Positions 1 to 9,387 of a stretch of DNA of 64,000 nucleotides are shown here, one piece after another (position 1 is the first letter of the stretch; every line of letters begins with the position of its first letter). The DNA is from Phlyctochytrium arcticum (Eukaryota > Chytridiomycota > Chytridiomycetes > Chytridiales > Chytridiaceae): NCBI GenBank assembly GCA_025602905.1, contig JAHLKI010000030.1, positions 186,001 to 250,000 of the forward strand, written 5' to 3'. Below the pieces are notes generated by a model that ran no database searches, had not been told where the DNA came from, and saw only the letters and a list, made by a program, of their open reading frames with translations. The translations under genes were made by a program, and so were the position numbers.

Positions 1-1
1 C

Positions 2-617
2 TATGCTCAGGCAAAAGTAGCCACTGGAGCATTTGAAGAAGCAGAAGAAATATTGCTCACCATCCAAAACGAGAAATTCAAAAACGATTACGCGTTTGTC
101 GGACATCTCGCTCGATGCTGTAAGTGCCGATGTAGCAACAGATTGTGACCCAGTTCTCATTGCCTGTCCAATAGATATTATGAACAAGAAACCGCGATTG
201 GCATGGGAGTTGTATCTCAAAATGGAGACATCAAGCGAATCATTCAGCCTCTTGCAACTCATCGCAAACGATTGTTACAAGGTAACTTACTTTTTTCTTC
301 GGTAAACAAGCAAAATGCTAAAATACAGTGACAGATGTCTCAATTTTACTACTCGGCCAAAGCTTTTGACGTCCTCGAGCGACTCGACCCCAATCCTGAA
401 TACTGGGACGGCAAGCGTGGTGCATGCATCGGCGTCTTCAAGCAGGTCACTGAGGGTCAGGAACCCAAAGAGTTGCTCCGCGATGTCATTTCCATGCTCA
501 GGAATACGGCCAACCCTCAGGTGGAGTATATTATCCGCATTATGAAAAAGGTAAATTTGTTTCAAGGCTCAAAAGATTTTTCCTCTGCTGACAAAATGGC
601 CGTTTGAACAGTTTTGA
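2..617 (+). CDS. IFT56: Intraflagellar transport protein IFT56 (TTC26/DYF-13), 3' part
   Basis: This is the C-terminal part of a TPR protein of the IFT-B complex, which carries motility-related cargo into the flagellum. The 5' end lies outside the window. Exons are 2-119, 175-281, 335-552 and a very short last exon ending at 617. Introns are 120-174, 282-334 and one from 553 whose acceptor is uncertain (570 or 611); both choices reach the stop at 615-617. The spliced protein reads [21 protein letters not shown], then [25 protein letters not shown] and PNPEYW.GKRGAC, then [10 protein letters not shown]. This matches animal TTC26 almost residue for residue (family knowledge). Its presence implies a flagellated stage. 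Animal orthologues end in KKWAKEN-type sequence; here the tail is shorter or unlike, so the last few residues are uncertain. Confidence 0.93.
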
Positions 618-896
618 CTAGCAAACTCTTAGTCATTAAACGCACGACACACTATGTATATATCTACTACAAACTAATAGAGATGTCTAAATATCATCTA
701 GAAAATGATACAGCCATCCGAAGTGATAGTACAGGTCCTTGGGTATACCGAAGTATAATCGCGAATGGATAAATTCCCAGGCAGATTCCCAGGGTGCCAG
801 GCGCAGGTGGCTGTGTAATCCAGTTATCCACGAGTCTTCGACCAAAGCATCAAACAACGGCAAAACGCATTTTGCAGAATCTTTGCCAGCAGCACC

Positions 897-1868
897 ATGA
901 CTTCCCAAACCCCGATCGATGCGGCCATCAGCGCCCTCCAATCTATAGACTGGTTCCACCCCACACTACTGATTTCTGCCGCCTCAATCATATTTAATCC
1001 CACTGCCTGGAACATTATCGCCCGCAATGGTAAACAACCGTCACTTTTTGTCGACCAAAGTGTTTTTTTTGCTAATACTATTGGGGTGTTAGAGTACAGG
1101 AACAAGACTATGGCCCGGATGATGGGATCTCCGAAGCGGGGCTGTTACCTGTTGGCCTTTTTGATCTTTTCATTCGGAATCCTTCGTGACTACTTGTAAG
1201 GAACACCCCATCAGAGAACTATGTTTTGGCAGCACATTGATTCCATGTCTTGTCCTTGTTCAGGTTCACGGTAGCAATGGACCACCAGCCCACATCCCGC
1301 ATTCTTCAGTCGCCGCAAATCACCTTTTATGCGGGGATTTGCATTGCGGTGGGAAATATCCTGGTTCTCTCTAGCATGTGGAAATTGGGGATTACGGGCA
1401 CATACTTGGGTGAGTGCGGGCGGGGGTGCCTGTTACATTTACTCTCTCATAGCCCACATTAATGCTGTCCCTCTAGGTGACTACTTTGGCATTCTGATGG
1501 AAAAGCGTGTCACTGGGTTTCCATTCAATGTTGTTGAAAACCCCATGTACTTTGGTTCTACTCTGTGCTTCTTGGGCGCATCTCTATGGTATGAACATGG
1601 TTCCTCCTGCTCATTGGGACTCTACTAATGGTACATCGCTCGTTTCGTGTAGGAGAGGATGCCCAGCTGGACTCGTTCTTACCGGTGTGGTCTACGTCGT
1701 GTACGCGGTAGCTGTCGAAATATTTGAAGGGTATGTAATATCTCAACCTGCACGAATCGCAGCCCCCTCATTCATCTCCCCTCCAGCCCCTTCACTGCAT
1801 CCATCTACCAAAAGCGCGATGAGCAACGGAAAGCCCTCAAGAAGGGAGCTGGTAAAAAGCTAGAGTAG
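897..1868 (+). CDS. OPI3: Phospholipid N-methyltransferase, OPI3/PEMT type
   Basis: This ER membrane enzyme performs the S-adenosylmethionine-dependent methylations that turn (mono- or di-methyl) phosphatidylethanolamine into phosphatidylcholine. Six exons (897-1029, 1093-1195, 1264-1409, 1477-1588, 1653-1730, 1787-1868) give 217 residues, the usual family length. Visible hallmarks are [17 protein letters not shown] near the N-terminus, several hydrophobic helices, and the signature [18 protein letters not shown] followed by ENPMYFGST. The tail [10 protein letters not shown] matches the PFTAEIY element of PEMT. The C-terminus is lysine-rich (KKGAGKKLE), plausibly an ER-retention-like basic end (inference). 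The first ATG after a short leader was chosen; it precedes the first hydrophobic helix. The gene is convergent with the eL32 gene, with 362 bp between stop codons. PEMT versus OPI3 naming is a family-level call. Confidence 0.93.
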
Positions 1869-2230
1869 GCCAAACACTTCAGACATAGCCCCTGTCCCCG
1901 TCTGGTAGCTAGTATATCCAGTACTTGATATGAATTAGACTAGATCTGCATTCTTCATCCAACAAAATGTGCATAGAGCAATTGCATCATTTTTCTCCCA
2001 CATTTCCAAACTCTCATGTCAGTCCAACTGCCACACACGGCACGTCCATTTTCTCCAGTGCCTCCCTTATCGTGTTGCCTCTACAATCATTCAAGTCTGA
2101 TAGTATTTGACGAAACGACTCAACATTTCAACACGAGGAATCTGGAAGACAAGCTATGTTTGCGGGATGGGCAGCAATCGAAAAGCAAGATGGTACTGGG
2201 AACGAAGAGCATATATTACAAAGAAACATT

Positions 2231-2771
2231 CTATTCGTTCTCCTATAAATGTTGAAAGAGAGAGAGGTCATGCCAAACGTCAGTAAAATGTCGGTATCCA
2301 AACAAACAATCAAACTTACGGCAGTGCGGAGACGACCAGCAGCGTTGGTAACCTTGACGTTCAACTGGGCAGCACGCTGGATAATGTCAACACGCTTCTT
2401 GGAGGAGACACTGTGGGCAATCTCGGCGGCGTAAGTGCGGTTGTGCATCAACAACAAGTCGAGGTCAGCGACGTTGTTGACAAGGAACTTCTTGAAACCG
2501 TTGGGGAGAAGATGGCGGGTCTTGTAGTTGGCTCCGTAACCAATCTTGGGCATGGCAATCTGGCCCTTGAACCGACGACGGACACGGTTATCAATACCCT
2601 TAGGCTTCCTCCATGATTCCTGTATGAGCAAGTTTAGCCAAGAGTTTTTGGCAAAAATGGGAAACTCGACATTGAACGTACGCCAACTTTCTTGTAACGG
2701 TCAGACTGGTGACGAATGAACTTGGTTGTTCGCTTCTTGACGATCTTGTGCTTGACCAGTGGGGTGACCAT
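2231..2771 (-). CDS. RPL32: 60S ribosomal protein eL32
   Basis: Component of the large cytosolic ribosomal subunit. Three exons (2771-2682, 2619-2320, 2242-2231) encode 133 residues, the normal length. The protein starts [21 protein letters not shown] and continues [25 protein letters not shown], then [23 protein letters not shown] and [11 protein letters not shown]. All are conserved eL32 blocks. The last exon has only 12 coding bases (Glu-Asn-Glu-stop), joined to RLRTA by a 77-bp intron (2243-2319); this restores the usual RLR..ENE ending. Without it the frame would run into intron sequence. The start is the ATG 90 bp upstream of the first donor, giving the MVTPLVK start typical of fungal orthologues. 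Confidence 0.96.
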
Positions 2772-3280
2772 CTTGACTTACTACGGAGGAAATTGTCGTT
2801 AGCTTCTGTCGCTCAACAGTTTGGACGAAATCTTCTCTCAGCATTCCGTTTTCCTCCTGTTGCTCCCCCTTCCAGCCAGTCGTTCACCAGCCCTGCCCCC
2901 AAAGCTTCACGTCTTTTTGCTCAGCCTTCTTGACGGAATGGCAGCACTCGTCCCAGACATTTGCCATTTCAAAGCCCGCATTCCCTCCAGGCACTCTCAG
3001 CAGGTTCTCGCGCATCGTCGGTCTGCTCCGCTCCGTGGTCGTTCGTTCGTTCGTCCGGTCGATTGATGGATGGATGGATGGATGGATGGCTTACCTTTTC
3101 GACCTCCCTTGTTAAAATGAAGGAAACGTGGCCGTGTGCGATTTCAAAAGGACCGAAATCCGCGCTTGCATTTTGCCAGAGGCAAATTGCTGCCCGCCCA
3201 GATCGACTAAGCACGTCACGTGGCCGGGCCTTTGGTCGCGAATTGGACCTGAATCCATCTGCATTAATCTTGAGGATGGC
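2772..3280. other. Upstream region of eL32 with a GATG microsatellite
   Basis: No convincing gene. It should hold the eL32 promoter. A short perfect GATG tandem run lies at about 3064-3090, near the middle of the interval. Open frames across it are not protein-like. Confidence 0.5.
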
Positions 3281-3289
3281 TGCTTCCAT

Positions 3290-4527
3290 CAATACAAAAA
3301 CCTGGTGGCAACTGGTCGATGCGAGTGGGGGACGCCTGTTATGGAACGTATACATATTGTGCTGATCTCGATTTCAACTCGAATATTGTAGACCTGCAAG
3401 ATGCCGTGTGGGAGGACGGCAAAGGGTCGTGGCTCTTTGAGTCTACGGAAGCAAAGCAAACATTCTTGCGGAACCATCCGTACCGCTAAAAGTCGATACA
3501 AAGGTGGAGGGCTATGGTAAAACACTGCCGACAGCGCTGTTGATTTCGATCCCAGACCGAGTCACGAGTGGTAAGTGAACGAAGTGGGATGACGATTTTT
3601 GTTGTCCTCTTTGGCCTCTTCACCACCGGTTCTCCCGCTTAGCCTTATGTATACGCTCATCTCAAAACGAGTCCGGTGGAATTCAATCTCTTCCTTGAAA
3701 AGTGAACGACAATCTGATTACAGGTCTACGTGAAATTTTTCGGTTGGATGGAAAGGTTGCGGTTCCAATTCCGATGGACAGCCGCGGATACTCCCTTGTT
3801 ACGTGGCAGGTGGGGGGCTGTTAGAAGCATGCTTCGAATGCAGAAAGAGTTGAAAATCAAAGGGAAATCATCGTCATGGACAATGCAAAACGCCGCCGTG
3901 GGAGTGCCGAAAGGATCTGATGCCATTTGCCGTTTCTTTGATTCGTTTTGGAGGCACAACACCAACAGATCGGAACTATCGCAACGGTTTATTGTGAGCC
4001 TGTTCATGTATGAAGCCATTGACAAAATAGAGACGGGCTATTACCCTCTTGTGATTGCTGAGGGGATGGATATCGAATGTATCATCGAAGTTGACCGACG
4101 ACGTGGGACGCCAGGCACTCTCATCAAATACTACGGCCCGGTTGATTTTGCTGTTGGCAATGATGGTGATTTCGACATGGAAATTAGGGTCGAAGTATTT
4201 GAAGTGAAGCGAGGGCAGTGTTACGACGAATCAGAGCCTCAAGTGCTCGCGCAAGCCGCAACATCCCTTTTGCTGCAAAGGGACACGCGTGGGGAGTTGG
4301 CGAGGGATGTGGTACACTACATCCGAAGTAACGGCGAGCAGTGGGAATCTGGCCGGCTGATATTGGGGAGCGACGGCTGGTTCCAAAGGGAAAAGAGCAA
4401 GCAAGTGTTTCTCAACTTGCCTTCGACATCGGTCAACCGCGGGGAGGTGAGGACAATCCTATCTTGGCTCCTGTTTGTCTTGCAGCAGGCAAGAGAGACT
4501 AGCATTAGACCCAGGACTCGGGAGTAA
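3290..4527 (+). pseudogene. Decayed nuclease-like (Crinkler/RHS-effector-type) gene
   Basis: The 3' half is an open frame entered through an acceptor at 3723 and ending at 4527. It contains YYGPVDFAVGNDGDF, then VEVFEVKRGQ, then QVLAQAATSLLLQR, then VHYIRSNGEQWE. The D...ExK...Q arrangement is that of a PD-(D/E)XK nuclease-like domain found in some chytrid and oomycete Crinkler/RHS-type proteins (family knowledge, remote). Upstream coding-like stretches lie in conflicting frames: LDFNSNIVDLQDAVWEDGKG (about 3370-3470), LKVDTKVEGYGKTLPTALLI (about 3489-3550) and LREIFRLDGKVAVPIPMDSR (from 3725). Joining them needs at least one frameshift, plus either a 34-bp intron or a second frameshift near 3805-3843. 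There is no clear ATG. The 5' part might be a degenerate header domain, but that is weak. It could instead be a fast-evolving live gene with unusual introns. Confidence 0.4.
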
Positions 4528-4641
4528 ATAGTCTGTCCAGTACATACAGTCGCTGGTTTCAAAATCTATAGTTGTCATTAATTTGATATCGCAAGAATCC
4601 TTTGATTGATCCTTCGTGCCAAGTTCTTGGCTGTGCTGGGG

Positions 4642-4651
4642 TTAGGGTTAG
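4642..4651 (+). promoter_or_regulatory. Telomere-repeat-like promoter motif (TTAGGG box)
   Basis: GGTTAGGGTTAG sits about 120 bp upstream of the verprolin start codon. Such short telomere-like boxes are bound by Myb-type factors in some fungal promoters (established for other fungi). A role here is inference from position only. Confidence 0.25.
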
Positions 4652-4772
4652 TGACGCAGCAAACAACGGCAAGGGTCGGGCAAAACACTTCCGAAATCTC
4701 AAATCTCGTTGAAGTCGGAAATCCTCATCCGCCGTCCTTATTAACTTTCAGCAGCTGGAGGGAGTTCGCACG

Positions 4773-6422
4773 ATGCCGCCGCCACCACCACCTCCACCAG
4801 GACCCCCACCTCCGCCGGCTCCGTCGGCCCTTGCTGGCCCACCAGCCCCCGCCAATAATGCCTTGCTGAGCTCCATTCAAAAGGGTGCAAAGTTGAAAAA
4901 GGTGCAGACAAATGACCGAAGTACGCCAATCGTCGATGGTATGTGTCTCATGGCGTTGCGATGCGTGCCGGAAACGGGCCATCCGGATATTTTTCATTGA
5001 TTCGTGTCACTCATCATGCTTGACTTTAGCTGCAAAACCCAAGCCCGGAGGAGGGATATCACCACCGATGCCGCGACCGCCAGGGTCGAGCGGAGGAGGA
5101 GGAGGAGGACCAGCGATGGGAGGAGCACCAGCTGGTTTGGGTGGGCTTTTTGCTGGAGGAATGCCCAAATTAAAGTCGACTGGATTACGACCTGCGGGAG
5201 GAGCTGGTATGTTTGGAGGTGCTCGAATCTACTTTTTGTAGATGCTAACAGCGTGTTGACTCTAGGTGCAGCGGCTTCCCCGCCCGAACCACCAAGGACG
5301 CTTCCCAAACCGCGTTCAGGGCCCACTTCCCCACAATTGCCCGGCGCGTTCCGGCCACCGACAGCATCGAACCCGCCGGCGACATTTGCTCGCGCAACCC
5401 CTCCCCCACCTGCAGCGCGAGCCGTTCCTCCTCCAACGCCATCGAGAAACCCGCCGCCTCCTGCTCCCCCGCGTTCTAATGCGACAGATTCAACATCCCC
5501 TACTTTCCCGCGCAGCAATAGTGCCGCTCCTCCCCCCGTTGCGTCACGGGCACCCTCGGTACCTTCTCGCGCCGTGCCACCTCCACCTCCATCACGCAGC
5601 AGCACGGTAAAGGCTCCCGCACCTCCTGTTGCTCCTTCGAGACCAGCCCCTCCGCCGCCTCCATCAGCTGGTGGGTCTGTACGTGGACCTCCTCCGCCGC
5701 CGCCCGCCCGGGCATCCGGCAAGGACATGTTTGAAAAGCCAGCTCCGCCTGGTGGCACAAGTCGACCCGTCCCCACGCCCTTTGGTGGAGGTCTTAAACC
5801 ATCTTCATCTATAGGCTCTACAGGTTTTGCTGCTGCGCGTGCCACACTAAAGTCTACCTCGTCGACAAACATCAATCAGTTTGATAGGCGGCCCAGTGGG
5901 GGAGCAGCGGAAAATACAGAGCAGGACGGCCGCTGGACATTTCGAACCGACTTGCCTCCCCCTCGGCCGTTTCCCGGAGGCAATAAAAGTGTGATGCCTG
6001 GCGGTTACCCCCTAAAACAAATGAGTCCTCCCTTGGGCAAGCGGGCGCCGCCGCCTCCACCGCCCAACCGGCGAGTCAGCGCATCCGGCGGTCCACCCCC
6101 GCCCCCATCGCGCGGACGAGCGGACTCGGTGGGCAACTCACCCGAACAGATGACGCGATACGTGGATGACACGGTCCCTCGTTTGGAGCAGCAACTCGCC
6201 CGAGCCATTTCATCAGCAGATTTTGTCAAATGCCAGAAACTTAAAGAAGCTGTCGATGTAAGTTGTTCACAAATCCGTTATTTGATAAAACCTTGTATCT
6301 GATCCCCCGAATCCTTCCAGATGTGCAATGGATTGCGATCAAAAGTACAGGGCGGCACGCCGACCGCTCAGGCCATGGACGAATTTCGACGTGTCAAAAG
6401 CGTGGCAGACCCATTGATTTGA
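4773..6422 (+). CDS. Verprolin / WASP-interacting protein (WIP) family
   Basis: Actin-cytoskeleton adaptor linking WASP-driven Arp2/3 actin assembly to cortical actin. Exons 4773-4938, 5030-5206, 5266-6257 and 6321-6422 encode 478 residues, about 40% proline-rich. In order: poly-proline (PPPPPPPPGPPPPP), a WH2 actin-binding motif (ALLSSIQKGAKLKKVQ, about residues 30-46), a second WH2-like stretch (LFAGGMPKLKSTG), long PPPP profilin/SH3-binding tracts, and a WASP-binding WIP-like segment (GRWTFRTDLPPPRPFPGG, about residue 350). The C-terminus is a helical segment LEQQLARAISSADFVKCQKLKEAVDMC with a UVR-like pattern, which is not usual for verprolins. The start is the ATG directly before the poly-proline run. 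A hint of an upstream acceptor-like site (at about 4750) suggests a 5'UTR intron. Confidence 0.88.
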
Positions 6423-7626
6423 TTAACATAATGTCTTTTTAAGTGCTGCTACTCTGTTGTCCTACCTTTTTCTTCAATGTCTACACATTTGTAATACTCG
6501 ATGGGAGTTTTATGTCATGTCTTGTTGTTATTGCTGGAGCGTCCCTAGCGCTCGTCTGATCCCAGCTTACCTCGAACGCTACGACTCCCGGCTCGTACTT
6601 CCGCCCATTCCGTTCCGCCCAAATCACAGAAGTTCTACTGTAAAGGAAAATCTCTTTTTGTGGTGAACCAAGAGACACAACACCAAATATGATTGGAAAC
6701 ACCAAGACACTCAGCGAAACACCTATTGTTGAGAAGTATAAATTCAAAGGATCATAGTGAATGTTCAGAGCAACATCAACAACTTTCACCTCATCATCCC
6801 TGTCAATTTATTTTTTCGATTGGCAGTGATTCTGGGTTATGTCCTAAACTATGCCTATGGATCGAGGTCAATGCGGGAAGGGAGTGATTCAATGTGTTCA
6901 GTGTCTCTACAGACGAAATTAATTCTGCACATGGAGGCATCGGTCTATTACTATGAGGTCGCAAGCATGATTGTATAGATCTAGCCTGGACGCTCTTCAC
7001 AGACCAAGCGCCACTATCGACTCCTTTCAGGCAATCCTCTTGTAAGCAACTCAATTTCTTTTTTTATTCTGGCGTCTCTTCCTCTGTATTGTGCATGGTA
7101 ATGAAGGACTTGGGCGTGGGAAATATTTGCCAAACGCGTCCAGATTAACTCCCTAATCGATCTGTCAGCGGATCAAGTATACACGATTTAAGAGGAGAAA
7201 TTTAGGGATGTAGAACAGAAAGAAAATAAATGGTATATAAAAGAAAAAATGGTATCCGAGACGTGCACTACATCGAAATCCGTGCAAATTCCTCGAACTC
7301 GCGCAACAGCAGCCATTGGTCCATTTCTTCCCTTCTGGCATTGCGCTCTCTGCCAGGCCAAAGTTTATGATCCGAACCTCCCCGCTGGTTGTCACCACAG
7401 AATTTCCCAAAGGCGCATATATACGCACGACACTCCGCACGATGTAAAATATTGAGGCAGTTCAGGCAGCCTGCCTTCAATCTTGACCCCAGATTACATC
7501 CCACGTACTACTATACCAATCCAAGTCCTTGTATAAACTGGACGGAGCTGAGATTCGCATCGGCAAGACACTGTAGGGATCAATTGGGAGGAGAGGGTTG
7601 GCGGAGCCGCGCCGTGGGAGAGATGC
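6423..7626. other. Gene-poor stretch
   Basis: No supported gene. On the minus strand around 6540-6790 a hydrophobic coding-like piece (STIGVSLSVLVFPIIFGVVS) is followed by a donor-like GAGGTAAGC near 6570. It has no family match I recognise and no clear start. It could be a relic of a membrane-protein gene. Confidence 0.3.
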
Positions 7627-8320
7627 TCAGTGAGTGGGTAAATCGAAAAAGCAGTTGTCGATAGTGAGTAGGAGAATTGTGGTGTAGGCTTCGAGGACGG
7701 TGAATGGACTCGTGCTGTTCCATAAGAAAGGACCCGCGACTTCCAAACGGCCCCCACCTTGGGAATCCACGCATCGCAAGAAATACGTGTCCTCATACGT
7801 AGTCAAAACACCGTATCGATGTTGTTGAACACCATGTACCCATATATTTGAGAAATCGCACGATGGACGTTGCCCCCTGATTCTTTTTCGGCTTCGTACG
7901 CACTGACAAGATCATCCACATGCGGAAGCGCCCACGGGGCCTTGGCCTCAATGGTCAATAGGGCTTTGCCTGTGGGCTTGCGGACGAACACACCGTCTGC
8001 CAAAGACATAATCTGAGTGACCGAGAGCTTGCAAGATGTCTGTCAATGTATCATGGATAGCAAGGCTGATCCAGATCACAACACCCAGTTCTGCTGAGAC
8101 ATCGTGCCAAGGCGGAATTGCTGATGGGATTGTGGGGCTATTGAGGTTGGATCGGTTGGTGAGAACGAGGTCGTTGAAATCCGTCCAGTGGGCAAAAATC
8201 TTCAAGTTCGTCCGTGAGTTCGTTGTATTGGTTTCGGTTCTACAGTACTCTGCCAGTCTCAAGTCGGGGAGGATGGTGGTAGAGACGAACTCACGTAGGT
8301 TTTGGTGCTGGCAATTAAGC
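7627..8320 (-). pseudogene. Fragment of fungal kinase-associated nuclease-like domain, frameshifted
   Basis: Read on the minus strand, LADGVFVRKPTGKALLTIEAKAPW then DDLVSAYEAE and AISQIYGYM form the IExKxPW-type region found N-terminal to or beside FunK1-like fungal protein kinases and related orphan proteins (family knowledge). The expected continuation VLTTYEDTYFLRCVDSQGGG, then SPFTVLEAYTTILLL, is present but one frame away. The shift falls in a TTTT run near 7800-7806, so a single-base insertion breaks the gene. Upstream, LRLAEYCRTETNT to about 8009 is in a third frame. A stop at 7627 ends the readable part and no kinase domain follows. This is a decayed gene remnant. Confidence 0.55.
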
Positions 8321-9387
8321 TACTAATGTCGTCAGAATTTACTGTAGTGTAAAAGTAAATCTATCTGAAATAACTCTTTGCGTTGAGACACAAGAGCCCA
8401 GCGAGACACCCGTTGCCAAGGATGATGGTGTAAATATGTGGTAAATATGTGAACGGAGGCAGCATCATAGAGCTCATGAACACGGGCAGATGGATCATTA
8501 TGAGTTACACTCCCGTGTCCGGGGAGTGAATTGAATGCAATCTTTTTCAAGCTTGCTACACATTACAGCTCTAAATTGTATGCGGTCAGTTCCCTCAACT
8601 TCCTGACAACCATCGGCTCGCATGCCGCTGCCAGTGGCTCCATCCTTCCTTTCCTCCTCATTGCTCCCAACTTTTCCCAACTGACTTATAAAATCGCCAA
8701 CCAAAAAAAAAATCCACAAGGAAAATGTGTGGCCGGATCGCGCGGGCGGACTTTTGGCTTACGTGACGGTTCACGTGCGGCTCCATCACACGACAAAACA
8801 GCAGCACCCAGCAGAATTTCGTCACACATTTTCGCGGCGAAATTCCTTTACCCGACGACATCTCTTTTTTTTTTTCCCAACGGCAAGTTATAAGAACGAC
8901 CAGAGGAAGTTCCGTGCACCACCATTAGTAACCACCGGCGTGGCTCCTCCAAGTTTGCTGTCTATCTGCCTGGGATTCATCAAAGAACCTCCTAAAACTC
9001 GAGCCGTTAGCAAGCAAACTCCGACAACCCAACGTTTTTTTTTGGAAAAAAGACTTCCCTACATTCATCGCATCAAGCATTCATTCAAGTTGTCGCCGTC
9101 GCCAAGTTTTCTTAGTCCGTCGTCGTCTGACAGTCGGGAAAAAGTTCCGAGAAGTCAAAAAGCACACACGACAAAGTAAAGTAGTTATTCAGGTATTCGC
9201 GCGCCACGGGAGTCGAGGGGTGGAATAACATGTGAGTCTGACCCTTTGAACCCAACCTGACGGATCAGACAGACTTGCTAAAACAAAAACTTTTACATCT
9301 ATAGACGAAACAGAGAAACTTCCTGAGCAACGATACCTATACTTGATCTTGTGCATTAGAGAAAGAAAGATCTTGGATTGAGTTTGA
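8321..9387. other. Intergenic region upstream of the hydrolase gene
   Basis: No protein-like frame seen. A/T-homopolymer-rich DNA (runs of A at about 8704-8712 and of T at about 8866-8877), consistent with a long promoter and 5'UTR for the gene starting at 9388. Confidence 0.4.

Noticed and set aside
4994..5875. 293-residue Gly-rich minus-strand ORF
   Set aside because: Antisense of the poly-proline exon of verprolin.
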